A stretch of 64,000 nt of DNA from Clostridia bacterium 41_269 (GCA_001508005.1 LGEZ01000003.1:39298-103297), one strand, 5' to 3'; positions 1-9,305 are shown, numbered from the stretch's first letter. Notes: generated from the letters alone by a model not told the origin. Made by a program: numbers and translations.

Positions 1-691
1 GTTTAAAGTGCTCTTCAGGAATTTCTATTCTGGCGATGGGTCCGTGAAGCCTAACCCTCATTTCTGAAAATCCCATATTTTTTAGAAACCTTTCTGCCTG
101 TTCCACTTGTCTCAGTTTTTTTGGGGTTATCTGTTCTCCATAGGGAATTCTTGTTGCTAGGCAGGCTTGAGAAGCCCTGTTCCAGTTGGAGAACTTCCAT
201 TCTTTTAAAATTTCCCTTATTTCCCCTTTTATTAGTCCCACTTCCCATAGGGGGCTAATTATTCCCAACTCTTTAATAGCTCTTAAACCTGGGCGGTAAT
301 CAAAGGAATCATCAGCATTTGTGCCGTCAAGAATATAGGGGATGTTTTTGTGCCGAGCAAGTTTTATAAGTTCTTCAAATAAATTTCTTTTGCAGTAATA
401 GCATCGCTGGGGTACATTATTTTTAAATTCAGGAATAATTAATGGGTCAGCTTTGATAATCATATGCCTTATTCCTAAATTTTGGGCCAGCAGTTGAGCT
501 TGAGAAATTTCTTCCCGCGAAAAAATGGGAGCATCGATGGTAACGCCTAAACACTTTTTCCCCACAGCTTCTTTTGCAGCTGCTAGAAGGAGGGTGCTGT
601 CTGTTCCTCCGGAAAAAGCGACAAGAACACTGTCGAGGTTTTTAATTTTTTTTATGAGGGCATTTAGTTTATTTTTTAATAGATAAAGCAT
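1..691 (-). CDS. larE: LarE-type ATP-dependent sacrificial sulfur transferase, C-terminus off the window
   Basis: PP-loop enzyme of the LarE family, which donates the sulfur atoms used to build the nickel-pincer nucleotide cofactor of lactate racemase and related enzymes. Translating leftward from the ATG ending at 691 gives MLYLLKNKLNALIKKIKNL, then the PP-loop SGGTDSTLL at about residues 27-35, and a central PQRCYYCKRNLFEEL segment carrying a CxxC-like pair. About 230 residues are present against a usual 270-280, so the last fifth is cut by the window edge. The Shine-Dalgarno site is weak (TTGGATG) but a good sigma-A promoter lies about 50 bases upstream. The partner genes larB and larC are not in the window. 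The family assignment is strong; the physiological substrate is inferred. Confidence 0.85.
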   Translation of the reverse strand, partial: MLYLLKNKLNALIKKIKNLDSVLVAFSGGTDSTLLLAAAKEAVGKKCLGVTIDAPIFSREEISQAQLLAQNLGIRHMIIKADPLIIPEFKNNVPQRCYYCKRNLFEELIKLARHKNIPYILDGTNADDSFDYRPGLRAIKELGIISPLWEVGLIKGEIREILKEWKFSNWNRASQACLATRIPYGEQITPKKLRQVEQAERFLKNMGFSEMRVRLHGPIARIEIPEEHFK

Positions 692-738
692 TGCTTCACA
701 TCCAAAACAGCTGTTTTCCCTTCACCAATGCTAAATTA

Positions 739-767
739 ATATTAGTATATGGTTCTAAATGCGTCAA
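739..767 (-). promoter_or_regulatory. sigma-A type promoter for the larE-like gene
   Basis: On the minus strand TTGACG (767-762) and TAATAT (744-739) are separated by exactly 17 bases. Transcription would start near 732, leaving a leader of about 40 bases before the ATG at 691. Confidence 0.6.
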
Positions 768-905
768 ATAAAAGAAGTACGCAAAAGATTTAAGCTGGCG
801 GTAAAAAAGAAAAAGAAGGGAAAAGACTTTTTTCGTTGAATAAAAGTACTAGTTTTTTTGTTTTGTCAGGAAATGTGCAGCTTATAACATTAGAGGTGCA
901 TTAAA

Positions 906-1364
906 ATGAACTATTCCTTTATTTTAGACCTTCTAAAGGAGAACTTGGTTTATGCAGTGATTGTTCTTTTTGTTTTAGCAGTGATGTTCCTTTTACTGTT
1001 AATGATTCAGGGTCTAAAAATAAAGGATTTAAGGAGGCAGCTTAAAAAGCTTCAGTCTGTTGAGATACCCGATTTTCCAGAAGATTTAAAGGATTTCAAA
1101 CTGGAACTTGAAAGACTGGAAAAAATGATTGAAACTTCTCTGCGCCGTGTGGGTGTAGAGAGGTATAATGCCTTTGACGATGTGGGCAGCGATTTGAGCT
1201 TTTCTGTGGCCATTTTGGATGATCATGGAACCGGTGTGGTTATAACCTCCCTTTATGGGAGAAATGAATCAAGGACTTATGCAAAACCCATTGTTAAGGG
1301 CAGTTCTCAATATAAACTCAGCAGTGAGGAGGTTGCTGCCATAAGAAAGGCCATGGAGAAGTGA
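906..1364 (+). CDS. DUF4446 family membrane-anchored protein
   Basis: 152-residue protein with one transmembrane segment at about residues 14-34, a short coiled-coil stretch (residues 40-80), and a C-terminal domain containing YNAFDDVGSDLSFSVAILD and a Gly-rich GTGVVITSLYGR strand, the hallmark of DUF4446. The molecular function of the family is unknown. It begins at an ATG behind GAGGTG. In Clostridia this gene commonly sits beside parA/parB, bactofilin and M23 peptidase genes, and the next two genes here are exactly those, which supports an origin-proximal, envelope-related context. Length is typical of the family. The call rests on the conserved block and the neighbourhood. Confidence 0.85.
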   Translation: MNYSFILDLLKENLVYAVIVLFVLAVMFLLLLMIQGLKIKDLRRQLKKLQSVEIPDFPEDLKDFKLELERLEKMIETSLRRVGVERYNAFDDVGSDLSFSVAILDDHGTGVVITSLYGRNESRTYAKPIVKGSSQYKLSSEEVAAIRKAMEK

Positions 1365-1384
1365 TTGTGCTGAGGTGATGGGCT

Positions 1385-2397
1385 TTGAAAAGTAAAAAGC
1401 CTCGCAGAAAAGTTGAAAGGAATTTAAATCGCTTATTATACCCCATCCCTCTTCAGAAGTAACGAGCTTTAAGCTACCCCTTTGGCTAATCAAAGCTGTG
1501 GTGGTTTTAAGTGTAATTTTTGGGATTGTAAGTATAGGTGCATGTTTGTATTTCTTCAATGCCTACAATAATATGGTTCAGGAAACAAAAAGGCTGGAAA
1601 CAGTAAGCAAGGTCAGCAAAATTCAGGAAAAGAAAATAAATGAGCTGGAAAAAAAGGCAGAAGATGTGGAGGAAAAAATTGTTGAGATTAATAGGCTTAA
1701 AGAACAGGTTTCCAGAGCAGCTGGCTTGAAGAGCAGGGAAAGCACCGCAGAAAAAACATCGGGAACCAGCAGCAAAAGCAGAAAAAGTTCTGCTGAAAAT
1801 ATTTCCAAAGGGGGAAGCGGGGGTGGAATGCCTGCTCCAGGTTTTTTAGGAGGGTTTGTTCTGTGTTTTAATAAAAAAGAGCCCTCTGGGTTTGAAAGGC
1901 TTGAGAACCTGGAAAGGGAAATGGCTTTTCTTGAACTTCAGCTAACTAGGGAGAAAAGGGCGCTGGAAAAACTTTTAGACGATGTAAATGAGAGAATGGC
2001 GTACACAAGGGCGCTGCCCAATTTATGGCCGGTACAGGGTCGAATTGCTTCTACTTTCGGATGGAGAAGTTCTCCCTTTGGAGGCGGAGAGGAGTTTCAT
2101 GACGGTTTGGATATAGCAGCGCCCTATGGAACTCCCATAAAGGCTGCAGGTGAGGGTAGGGTTGTTCAGGCAGATTGGGAGCCCGGATATGGAAAAATTG
2201 TGGTTATAAACCACGACTATGGATATATTTCATGCTATGCTCACTGTTCAAAAATACTGGTTAAATCTGGCCAGAAAGTGGAAAAAGGAGAAATTATCGC
2301 AAAAATAGGTTCAACCGGTAGGTCCACCGGTCCCCACCTCCACCTTTCCATCAGATATGGGGGAAGACTGATAGATCCTCTGGAAATATTGGATTAG
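1385..2397 (+). CDS. M23 family metallopeptidase (frameshifted near the N-terminus as given)
   Basis: Cell-wall endopeptidase of the LytM/M23 family. The C-terminal domain carries the zinc-site motifs HDGLDIAAPYGTP, YGYISCYAHCS and GPHLHLSIRYGG. A transmembrane segment and a long coiled coil precede it. The uninterrupted frame is open only from 1417 and its first standard start is GTG at 1498, inside the membrane segment. Upstream, TTG at 1385 behind GAGGTGAT begins MKSKKPRRKVERNLNRL in another frame; the sequence SLIIPHPSSEVTSFKLPLWL, typical of this family just before the membrane helix, lies in the main frame. One extra base near 1431-1433 joins the two. I therefore place the start at 1385 and regard the break as a one-base deletion or sequencing error. 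The low-complexity Ser/Lys linker at about residues 115-145 is unremarkable. Confidence 0.8.
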
Positions 2398-2417
2398 AAA
2401 ATGCGAGGAGAATTAAT

Positions 2418-2831
2418 ATGCTGTCGAAGGGTAAAAAAGAAACTTCTCCGGATAAGATAGAAACCTTAATTGGTAAAGACACACAGCTTGAAGGAACAAT
2501 TCACTGTAAGGGTTCCGTAAGAATTGATGGGAACCTTAAGGGAAAGGTTTGCTCTAAAGGAGATGTTATTATAGGGGACAGCGGTTGCATTGAAGGGGAT
2601 ATAAAGGCACGAAATATAATAATTTCTGGTTTGGTAAAGGGTAAGGTGCATGCTGAGGGCAGAGTTGAGTTTGCTTCCACAGGTAAACTGCTGGGAGATA
2701 TGACAGCAAAGAAACTAATAATTGATGAGGGAGCAGTTTTTGATGGCAATTGCATTATGGAAAGCAAAGAGGTTTTAGATCAAAATTTAGATCAAAGCCC
2801 TGGGCATTCTTTTAATAAAAAGGGAAAATAA
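2418..2831 (+). CDS. Bactofilin-type polymer-forming cytoskeletal protein
   Basis: 137-residue bactofilin (DUF583). The central 100 residues form a right-handed beta-helix, visible as short repeats with Gly and hydrophobic positions (GSVRIDGNLKGKVCSKGD, then GDIKARNIIISG, then GKVHAEGRVEF). Bactofilins polymerise without nucleotide and scaffold envelope enzymes. M23 peptidases are frequent bactofilin partners, and here the M23 gene lies directly upstream with 20 bases between them, so a shared transcript and joint action on peptidoglycan are likely. The ATG follows GAGGAG. A strong intrinsic terminator lies just behind the stop codon. Confidence 0.9.
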   Translation: MLSKGKKETSPDKIETLIGKDTQLEGTIHCKGSVRIDGNLKGKVCSKGDVIIGDSGCIEGDIKARNIIISGLVKGKVHAEGRVEFASTGKLLGDMTAKKLIIDEGAVFDGNCIMESKEVLDQNLDQSPGHSFNKKGK

Positions 2832-2840
2832 TGAAAAGAT

Positions 2841-2868
2841 AAAAACTCTGCATTAGCGGAGTTTTTTT
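2841..2868 (+). terminator. Intrinsic terminator after the bactofilin gene
   Basis: AAAAACTCTGC, loop ATTA, then GCGGAGTTTTTTT: an inverted repeat with one mismatch running into a T tract. Confidence 0.85.
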
Positions 2869-2912
2869 ATCTTTTTGGGTGTTCTATTATTTTAGGTGGA
2901 GAGTGATGGGAA

Positions 2913-3548
2913 GTGGTTTTTTTTGCCAACAGGCAGGATGCAGGAAAAAAGCTGGCTGTAAAATTGGAAGGGTTGAATAATGACGATGTTGTTGTGGTTG
3001 CAATACCCAGGGGAGGGGTTGTTGTAGCAGAGCCTGTAGCAGAAAAACTGAAAGCTCCTTTGGACGTGGTGGTTCCCAGAAAAATCGGTATGCCTGGTAA
3101 CCCAGAATTGGCTGTTGGAGCTCTGTCCCCTGACGGATCCATTGTTTTAAACCATAGGCTTTTGTGGTGGTATGGGCTTGATGAAGAAGAGCTTAAACCT
3201 ATAATTGAAAAGGAATTGGGTGAGATTAAACGCAGAATGGAGCTTTATAGACAGGGAAGGAAACCCTTTGATGTCCGGGGAAAGCATGCCATTATTATTG
3301 ATGATGGAATTGCTACGGGATATACAATGTATGCTGCTGTGGAATTTTTGAAAAAGCAAGGAGCTGAAGAAATAACAGCGGCTGTTCCCGTAGCGCCTTC
3401 AGATACAGCAGAGGAACTATCAAAAAGGGTCCATAGGGCAGTTATTTTACATATACCAGAAGTTTTTTACAGCGTGGGCCAGTTTTATGGGAACTTTGAT
3501 CAGCTCACAGACGAAGAGGTGGTTAATATTTTAGAAAAGTGGAAATAA
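2913..3548 (+). CDS. Phosphoribosyltransferase-domain protein
   Basis: 211-residue type I phosphoribosyltransferase fold. The PRPP-binding signature is AIIIDDGIATGYT at about residues 127-139, and an N-terminal VAIPRGGVVVAEPVAE segment is typical of the stand-alone PRTase family (PF00156) often annotated next to dienelactone hydrolases. The base or nucleotide substrate cannot be deduced. The start is GTG 2913 behind GGTGGAG; the run GGTTTTTTTTGCC just after it makes the first residues vulnerable to length errors, but the frame FANRQDAGKKLA matches the family. It stands alone between two terminators, except that ykuS follows in the same direction. Confidence 0.85.
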   Translation: MVFFANRQDAGKKLAVKLEGLNNDDVVVVAIPRGGVVVAEPVAEKLKAPLDVVVPRKIGMPGNPELAVGALSPDGSIVLNHRLLWWYGLDEEELKPIIEKELGEIKRRMELYRQGRKPFDVRGKHAIIIDDGIATGYTMYAAVEFLKKQGAEEITAAVPVAPSDTAEELSKRVHRAVILHIPEVFYSVGQFYGNFDQLTDEEVVNILEKWK

Positions 3549-3571
3549 TAGCACAAGAAATAATAGCACAA
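3542..3571 (+). repeat. Tandem 15-bp duplication
   Basis: The unit GAAATAATAGCACAA occurs twice back to back (3542-3556 and 3557-3571), overlapping the stop codon of the phosphoribosyltransferase gene. Removing one copy would not change the protein end. Confidence 0.9.
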
Positions 3572-3597
3572 GAAAAAAGCTGGAGGTGCCGCAGTAA

Positions 3598-3849
3598 ATG
3601 GATAGGATAGTTGCCGTTGATGAGGATTTAAGCAGTTTGAAAGAAGCTCTGGAAGAACATGGTTATAGTGTTGTGGGCTTGGGAGAAGGTGATATTAAAA
3701 AGGCCCATGCTGTTGTAGTAAGCGGTATGGATCAGAACATTATGCTTATGGAGGATATAAAGACCAAGGTACCTGTATTCAGTGCTGAAGGAAAAACCCA
3801 AAGGGAGATAATTGAGGATCTTGAAGAATATTTTGAAAATCTACATTAA
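3598..3849 (+). CDS. YkuS/UPF0180 family protein
   Basis: 83-residue protein matching the UPF0180 (YkuS) family: an N-terminal IAVDEDLSSLKEALEEHGYSVVGL stretch in pieces, then HAVVVSGMDQNIM and a C-terminal acidic helix. Family members are small, soluble, of unknown function and widespread in spore formers. ATG follows GGAGGTGC. An intrinsic terminator begins right at the stop codon. It is either the last gene of a short unit with the phosphoribosyltransferase or independent. Length is normal for the family. Confidence 0.85.
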   Translation: MDRIVAVDEDLSSLKEALEEHGYSVVGLGEGDIKKAHAVVVSGMDQNIMLMEDIKTKVPVFSAEGKTQREIIEDLEEYFENLH

Positions 3850-3850
3850 A

Positions 3851-3883
3851 ATAAAAACCGCCTGTGAAAGGCGGTTTTTATTT
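3851..3883. terminator. Bidirectional intrinsic terminator between ykuS and yyaC
   Basis: ATAAAAACCGCCT, loop GTGAA, AGGCGGTTTTTAT. The stem is perfect and has A and T tails on both sides, so it can end both converging genes. Confidence 0.9.
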
Positions 3884-3922
3884 TTTAGAAATATATGTAT
3901 TTGAAAGGACCAGGAGTTGTTT

Positions 3923-4546
3923 TTAAGGAAGCAGGTCCCTTTGGGAATCTCCTTGGCAGGAAAGGGCTTTTTTGTAGCCATAGTAGATGCTTAGGGATAT
4001 TTTTTGTGCCATTTTCATAACCAGGCTCAGCCGAGTGTTTTGAAGGACAAAATACTCCATAAATCCACCCACATTAATTATTCCTGTGAAGTGGATGTCT
4101 CCCACCTCTGGCAGTTCCTTATTTACTCCTGCACCGGGTTTCAAGGATCCAGGGGCAAGGGTAATTTTGCCGATACTTGAGGTTCTGCCTAAAGAAGCAT
4201 CAACAGCTACAATCAGGGGTTTGAAATGTTTGTTTTTTATATGTTCTATTTTCTTTTTAAGGTTGTTGGCGTGTATGGGATCATCTAAGGTTCCATAAAC
4301 TATGGGCTTTACATCTCCCATTTCCGAAAGCTTGGTACCTACCAAGGGGCCTAAGCAGTCTCCTGTGCAGCGGTCTGTTCCTATGCCCACGACCACCACG
4401 GGGCGGATTAACCCTGGATTTATTGTTAAGAGAAGATGGGTAAATCTGCTGCTCAGCTTTTGTACTGCTGTAGGTTCAAGGTAATGACAATAAATTTTTT
4501 GGGAGTCTTCTTTAATAAAAAGAGATTTGCTGTTAAAACCGGACAT
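3923..4546 (-). CDS. yyaC: Putative sporulation protein YyaC (DUF1256)
   Basis: 207-residue protein related to the GPR spore-protease fold. Diagnostic blocks are GIGTDRCTGDCLGPLVGT, DPIHANNL, VAVDASLGR and GDIHFTGIINVGGFMEYFVL. In Bacillus subtilis yyaC lies near the origin and is expressed in the forespore; the precise activity is not established. The N-terminal 45 residues are variable. Start is ATG at 4546 behind a good GGAGGAATT. Its place between the parB-like neighbourhood and rpsF matches the ancestral order around oriC. Confidence 0.9.
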   Translation of the reverse strand: MSGFNSKSLFIKEDSQKIYCHYLEPTAVQKLSSRFTHLLLTINPGLIRPVVVVGIGTDRCTGDCLGPLVGTKLSEMGDVKPIVYGTLDDPIHANNLKKKIEHIKNKHFKPLIVAVDASLGRTSSIGKITLAPGSLKPGAGVNKELPEVGDIHFTGIINVGGFMEYFVLQNTRLSLVMKMAQKISLSIYYGYKKALSCQGDSQRDLLP

Positions 4547-4849
4547 AATAATTCCTCCTATTCCTGCTGCATGCTTAAATTATTTGCTAGATTTAAAAAA
4601 TTTATGCGTTTATCTGGGAAGTTTAAGCTCTATTTAAGATGGTCTTGAATATGTATTTTTTATGTGGGGCTGTGAAAGTAATGGTCAATTTTCTTATGCT
4701 TTTTCAGTGTGAGGATGGGAACTTGAGGTTTTTAGAAAAATAGAGATTATTTTGTGTTCCTTATTGGCATAATATTCCTAAAAGGAAATAGGGGAAAATT
4801 ATAGAATTATAGCTAGACATGTCCTAACTAAAAAAAGGGGGGAAAGCCC
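4547..4849. other. Divergent intergenic region between yyaC and gerM
   Basis: A 303-base A+T-rich region with no recognisable gene. Apart from the ribosome binding site of yyaC at 4550-4558, the only suggestive signal is CATAATAT at 4768-4775, which resembles a sigma-E/K -10 element for gerM. The -35 side is not convincing, so this is only a lead. Confidence 0.3.
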
Positions 4850-5851
4850 TTGTTGCCTTTCTTTATGGGTGAGAAAAGAGTGAAATTGAATAAAATTTTT
4901 TTATCTGTGATAATAGGTATTTTCATTTTAATTGCGGCAGGATGCAGCAGCTTTTCTGCAAAGGCAAGGGTACCTTCCCAGGGACAGGAAAAGCAGGAAG
5001 TCAGTGAGGTAGTTTTTCCCCAAATGGTCACAGTTTACTTTTGCACAGAAGAAGGTTTTATGGTACCCGTTACCTATTCCGTTAACAAATCCAGCAGTAA
5101 AGACGCTGTAAAATTTGCTGTGGAAAAGCTCCTTGCAGGTCCGGATAGTAAATATCTTTTAAGAACTATTCCCGTGGACACAAAGCTTAGGAACTGGCAT
5201 ATTGACAGCCATACTGTTGTTGTTGATTTTTCAAAGGATTTTTTGAAAATGAATAAGCATGATCAGGTTGTTTTAGCAGTAAATTCTCTGTGCTTAACTT
5301 TGGGAAATCTTCCCGAGGTCAAAGACGTTCAGATTTTAGTTGAGGGGAAAATGGTGGATGAAATCTGCGGAGTAGCCACCGATCAACCCTTGGAAAAAAA
5401 GCTTATTAATTACAGAGGGGAAAATAATCCTGAAGTTACATATAAAGTGTATTATAGTGATCCCTATGCACTGCATATGATACCCATTACTTTGGCTGCT
5501 TCCTCCAATGAGGATCTTCCTCGAAAAGCCGTTGAAGATCTTATCCATGGACCATATGTGGAAGGTCTCGGGCCTACAGTTATGCGGGGAACAAAGCTTT
5601 TAGGATTGGAAGTGAAAGATGGTACAGCAACGGTGAATCTGAGCAGAGAAGCCATAGAGTATGGTGGAGGAAGCACGGCAGAAAGTATGTTTGTAAAATC
5701 TCTTCTTTTGACCCTAGGGCAGTTTCCGGAAATAAAGAGAGTTCAAATTTTAATTGATGGAAAAAAGATTGATCTTCTGCCTGAGGGTACTGAAATTGGA
5801 AAGCCTTTGGAACCTCCAAAATTTGCAAACTTGTATGAAGAGAGCAGGTAA
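4850..5851 (+). CDS. gerM: GerM-like lipoprotein with two GerMN domains
   Basis: 333-residue exported lipoprotein. A basic N-terminus (GEKRVKLNK) is followed by a hydrophobic segment and the lipobox IAAGC, giving Cys at about residue 32. Two GerMN repeats follow, at about residues 50-170 (VTVYFCTEEGFMVPVTYSV onward) and 195-315 (KVYYSDPYALHMIPITL onward). GerM is needed for spore peptidoglycan formation and germination in Bacillus, where it is anchored in the mother-cell/forespore space. The TTG at 4850 is chosen because a GGGGGG site lies 7 bases upstream; ATG 4865 has none. Transcribed away from yyaC. Confidence 0.85.
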   Translation: MLPFFMGEKRVKLNKIFLSVIIGIFILIAAGCSSFSAKARVPSQGQEKQEVSEVVFPQMVTVYFCTEEGFMVPVTYSVNKSSSKDAVKFAVEKLLAGPDSKYLLRTIPVDTKLRNWHIDSHTVVVDFSKDFLKMNKHDQVVLAVNSLCLTLGNLPEVKDVQILVEGKMVDEICGVATDQPLEKKLINYRGENNPEVTYKVYYSDPYALHMIPITLAASSNEDLPRKAVEDLIHGPYVEGLGPTVMRGTKLLGLEVKDGTATVNLSREAIEYGGGSTAESMFVKSLLLTLGQFPEIKRVQILIDGKKIDLLPEGTEIGKPLEPPKFANLYEESR

Positions 5852-5929
5852 ACAGACTGCTAAGGATTCAGCTATCTTTTAAAAACGCTAAATAAATTAT
5901 TATGGATAAATTTATATGGAGGTTTTAAA

Positions 5930-7324
5930 ATGTACGGCTGGAAACAGTCTCTTTTAAGGCAACTTCCAAAAGTGGATAGGATTATGGAGAAGCCTAAAAT
6001 AAAGAAGCTTCTTGAAGAATACCCTAGGGATTTTGTGGTGGAGACTATTAGAGAGGCTCTCAATGATCTGCGCACAGAAATTATGAGCATGGAAAAGCCA
6101 GGCAGTCTTTTGGATGAAGCATCCATTGTGGACAGGGTTGTTTATTTGGTAGAAAATAAATCCCGGCCTAATCTAAGGCCGGTTATTAATGCTACGGGAG
6201 TGGTGCTGCACACCAATTTAGGCAGGGCCCTTTTGAGCAAACGTGCTGTGAATGCGGTGATGAGTGCAGCCAGAAATTACACCAATTTGGAGCTGGATCT
6301 GGAAACTGGAGAGCGGGGATCCCGCTTTTCCCATGTTGAAGAACTTTTAAAAAAACTTACGGGTGCTGAAGATTGTATGGTGGTAAACAACAACGCAGGG
6401 GCGGTGCTCCTTGCTTTAAATACTTTGGCTGAAGGACGGGAAGTTGTGGTTTCCAGAGGCCAGCTTGTGGAAATAGGGGGTTCTTTTAGGATACCTGAAA
6501 TAATGAAACTCAGCGGAGCCCATCTGGTTGAGGTGGGAACAACAAACAGAACTTATCCCTCAGACTATGAAAAGGCTGTTTCAGAAAATACCGCTCTCCT
6601 TCTCATGGTGCATACCAGCAACTATAAAATTATTGGCTTTGTCAGGGAGACAACTCCTTTAGAGCTTGTTGAGGTTGGCAGAAAAAGGGGTATTCCCGTT
6701 ATGATGGATCTGGGAAGCGGATGCATTGGAGGTCTAGATGACCTTGGAATAACAGATGAACCTAAAGTTGAAGATATTTTAAAGTGTGGTGTGGATGTTG
6801 TAACCTTCAGCGGTGATAAACTTCTTGGGGGTCCTCAATGTGGAATTATTGTAGGCAGGAAAAAGTATATATCTCCTATGAAAGAAAATCCCCTTGCCAG
6901 GGCTCTGAGAATAGACAAAATGACAGTGGCTGCTCTGGAAGCAACCCTGAGGGAATATGTGGAAGGAACCCATCTGGACAATATACCTACCCTAAAAATG
7001 ATTAGATTACCCTTGGAAGTTCTAAGAAAAAGAGCAGAAGAGCTTCAGTATAAGATTAATGTTTTTACCGGTCTGGATTCTTCGGTTGTAGAAGGTAAAT
7101 CTCCAGTGGGAGGAGGGGCACTGCCTCAATGGGAGCTCCCCACTTATTTGGTGCGGCTAAAAGTACCTGGTATATCTCCAGAACAGATATTAAGAGATTT
7201 AAGGGGAAGCGATCCTCCCGTAATTGCGCTGATTAGGGAAGACTGTATAGCATTTGATGTACGCACTATTAAAGAGGAAGAGCTATCTCAGGTTGCTTCC
7301 TCTTTAGCTCGAATTATTCCGTGA
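5930..7324 (+). CDS. selA: L-seryl-tRNA(Sec) selenium transferase SelA
   Basis: 464-residue PLP enzyme that converts seryl-tRNA(Sec) to selenocysteinyl-tRNA(Sec) with selenophosphate. The fold-type I core shows NATGVVLHTNLGRALLS in the substrate region and SGDKLLGGPQCG, whose Lys (about residue 297) forms the PLP aldimine. Length equals that of known bacterial SelA. The ATG follows TGGAGG. The stop codon overlaps the region where selB begins, and with selB and tRNA-Sec downstream it forms a complete decoding cassette apart from selD, which is not in the window. Confidence 0.97.
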   Translation: MYGWKQSLLRQLPKVDRIMEKPKIKKLLEEYPRDFVVETIREALNDLRTEIMSMEKPGSLLDEASIVDRVVYLVENKSRPNLRPVINATGVVLHTNLGRALLSKRAVNAVMSAARNYTNLELDLETGERGSRFSHVEELLKKLTGAEDCMVVNNNAGAVLLALNTLAEGREVVVSRGQLVEIGGSFRIPEIMKLSGAHLVEVGTTNRTYPSDYEKAVSENTALLLMVHTSNYKIIGFVRETTPLELVEVGRKRGIPVMMDLGSGCIGGLDDLGITDEPKVEDILKCGVDVVTFSGDKLLGGPQCGIIVGRKKYISPMKENPLARALRIDKMTVAALEATLREYVEGTHLDNIPTLKMIRLPLEVLRKRAEELQYKINVFTGLDSSVVEGKSPVGGGALPQWELPTYLVRLKVPGISPEQILRDLRGSDPPVIALIREDCIAFDVRTIKEEELSQVASSLARIIP

Positions 7325-7347
7325 TTAGGGGGGTGATTTGTTTTTTA

Positions 7348-9270
7348 ATGGGGTATGCCGTTGTGGGAACAGCGGGTCATGTGGATCATGGAAAAACAGA
7401 GTTGGTTAAAGCGCTGACGGGAATTGATACAGACCGTCTGCTTGAAGAAAAAAGAAGGGGTATTTCCATAGAGCTGGGCTTCGCCTTCATGAACCTGCCC
7501 GGCGGTCATACGGCGGCTTTTATTGATGTCCCAGGGCATGAGAAGTTTATCCGCCAGATGATTGCAGGAGCAGGGGGCATGGAAGTTTTTATGCTGGTTG
7601 TTGCTGCAGATGAAGGGATAATGCCCCAGACAATGGAGCATATGGACATAATAAATATACTGGGAATAAGGCATGGTCTTTGTGCTGTTACCAAAGCAGA
7701 TCTGGTTTCTTCTAAGAGGTTAGAAGTAGTAGTGAATGAGGTGAAGGAATATCTTTATGACATTTATAAAAAAGAATTTCCTGTGATTTCAGTATCGGCA
7801 AAAACAGGCAGCGGTTTAAATGACCTAATAATAGAACTTGCTAAAATAATTGAAGGTCTGCCTCAAAGAGATCCAGGACTTTACCTGCGGATGCCTGTGG
7901 ACAGGGTGTTTACGAAAAAAGGAGTGGGCACTGTTATTGCGGGTACCATATGGTCGGGAAGTGTTGGTCCTGGGGATATAGTAGAAATTATTCCTTCTAA
8001 GGCATCCGTTAGAGTGAAAAATGTTCAGGTGCACGGCAGAGATGTTTCCAAGGCTTATCGAGGGCAGAGGGCTGCCCTTAATATTACGGGTCTGTCCAAA
8101 GAAGAAGTAAAACGGGGGGTTACTGTACAAACCCCTGGATACATAGAAGAACTGAGCACATTGATGGATGGGGAGCTCACTCTACTGGAAGATGATAAAA
8201 GGCCCATAAAACCCATTAAGAATATGGAAAGGGTGCGTTTCTATCATGGAACAGCAGAAATTTTTGGAAGGGTTGTTCTTCTTGATAGGGATATGCTGAA
8301 ACCGGGGGAAAAGGGTTACGTTCAGTTTTTATTGGAAAGCCCTCTGGCAGCTCTTCCCAGTGACAGGTACATAATAAGAACCTATTCTCCCCAAGTAACC
8401 ATAGGGGGAGGTGCCATTTTGTTGCCTGGGGCACCCAGGAGAAAGCGGTATGATGAATTTTCCCTAAAAATTTTGAAAGCTCTGCACAGAGGATCTTTGG
8501 AAGAAAAGGCAGAGGCTTTGGCGGTAAGCACTCCCCATGGTCTTGTGGATTTGGACAGGGCTGCAAAACAGCTGGGAGTGGATGGAGAGCTGCTTCGCAA
8601 AAAAGCCTGCTCAGGGGAAAAAATCAGGCTTTTGGGTAGCGAAAAAAGGGAATTTTTGATGGCCCAAACATCATTTTTAAAACTGGTTAAGAAAGTTAAG
8701 AAAGAACTTTCAGATTATCACAAGACTTTTCCTTTAAGAGCAGGAATTCCAAAGGAAGAGCTGCACACCCTTCTTTTTAAGAAATATGGGGATAATGAGT
8801 ACAATGTTTTATTGAAGGAATTGGAGAGGGAAGGTATTGTAAAAATTGATAGGTATATAATCAGTCTTAAAGAACACGAACCTTTTCCCACAGCAAAACA
8901 GCTTAAAAAAATAAAGCAGGTGGAAGAAAAGCTGCTTGAAAATCCCTTTAAACCTGTTCCATGGCCTGTGATTAAGCGCGAAATTTTTTATTTTAAAAGA
9001 GAAGAGGGAGAAGAGATTATTAATTATCTTGAGAGAATGGGAAGAGTGGTACGGGTATCGGAAGAAATATGTTTTCACCGCGACGCTGTGGAAAAGGCAA
9101 AGGAAATTATTAAGAAGTTTTTAAAAGATCATAATGCTATAACCGTTGGTGAAGCTCGAGATTTACTCGTAAGCTCAAGGAAGTATGTAGTTCCCCTTCT
9201 TGAATATTTGGATCGCGAAGGTTTTACCAAAAGGGTGGGAGACGTGAGGTATTTAAACAAGGGGAATTAA
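7348..9270 (+). CDS. selB: Selenocysteine-specific elongation factor SelB
   Basis: Translational GTPase that brings selenocysteinyl-tRNA to UGA codons marked by a SECIS hairpin. From ATG 7348 the protein starts MGYAVVGTAGHVDHGKTELV; the G1 loop is followed by DVPGHEKFI (G3) and TKADL (G4, Thr in place of the usual Asn). Three beta-barrel domains follow, and the last 250 residues form the winged helices that bind SECIS RNA. A longer frame from GTG 7321 exists, but the family starts at the MxYxVVGTAGH block and the site AGGGGGGTGA lies 11 bases before ATG 7348. About 640 residues, normal for SelB. Confidence 0.95.
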   Translation: MGYAVVGTAGHVDHGKTELVKALTGIDTDRLLEEKRRGISIELGFAFMNLPGGHTAAFIDVPGHEKFIRQMIAGAGGMEVFMLVVAADEGIMPQTMEHMDIINILGIRHGLCAVTKADLVSSKRLEVVVNEVKEYLYDIYKKEFPVISVSAKTGSGLNDLIIELAKIIEGLPQRDPGLYLRMPVDRVFTKKGVGTVIAGTIWSGSVGPGDIVEIIPSKASVRVKNVQVHGRDVSKAYRGQRAALNITGLSKEEVKRGVTVQTPGYIEELSTLMDGELTLLEDDKRPIKPIKNMERVRFYHGTAEIFGRVVLLDRDMLKPGEKGYVQFLLESPLAALPSDRYIIRTYSPQVTIGGGAILLPGAPRRKRYDEFSLKILKALHRGSLEEKAEALAVSTPHGLVDLDRAAKQLGVDGELLRKKACSGEKIRLLGSEKREFLMAQTSFLKLVKKVKKELSDYHKTFPLRAGIPKEELHTLLFKKYGDNEYNVLLKELEREGIVKIDRYIISLKEHEPFPTAKQLKKIKQVEEKLLENPFKPVPWPVIKREIFYFKREEGEEIINYLERMGRVVRVSEEICFHRDAVEKAKEIIKKFLKDHNAITVGEARDLLVSSRKYVVPLLEYLDREGFTKRVGDVRYLNKGN

Positions 9271-9305
9271 AAAATTAAATAGAAGTAATTAGGGGAGGTA
9301 GGGAA

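Noticed and set aside
7345..7674. Long antisense frames in selB and other genes
   Set aside because: They mirror real coding sequence and have no start signals of their own.
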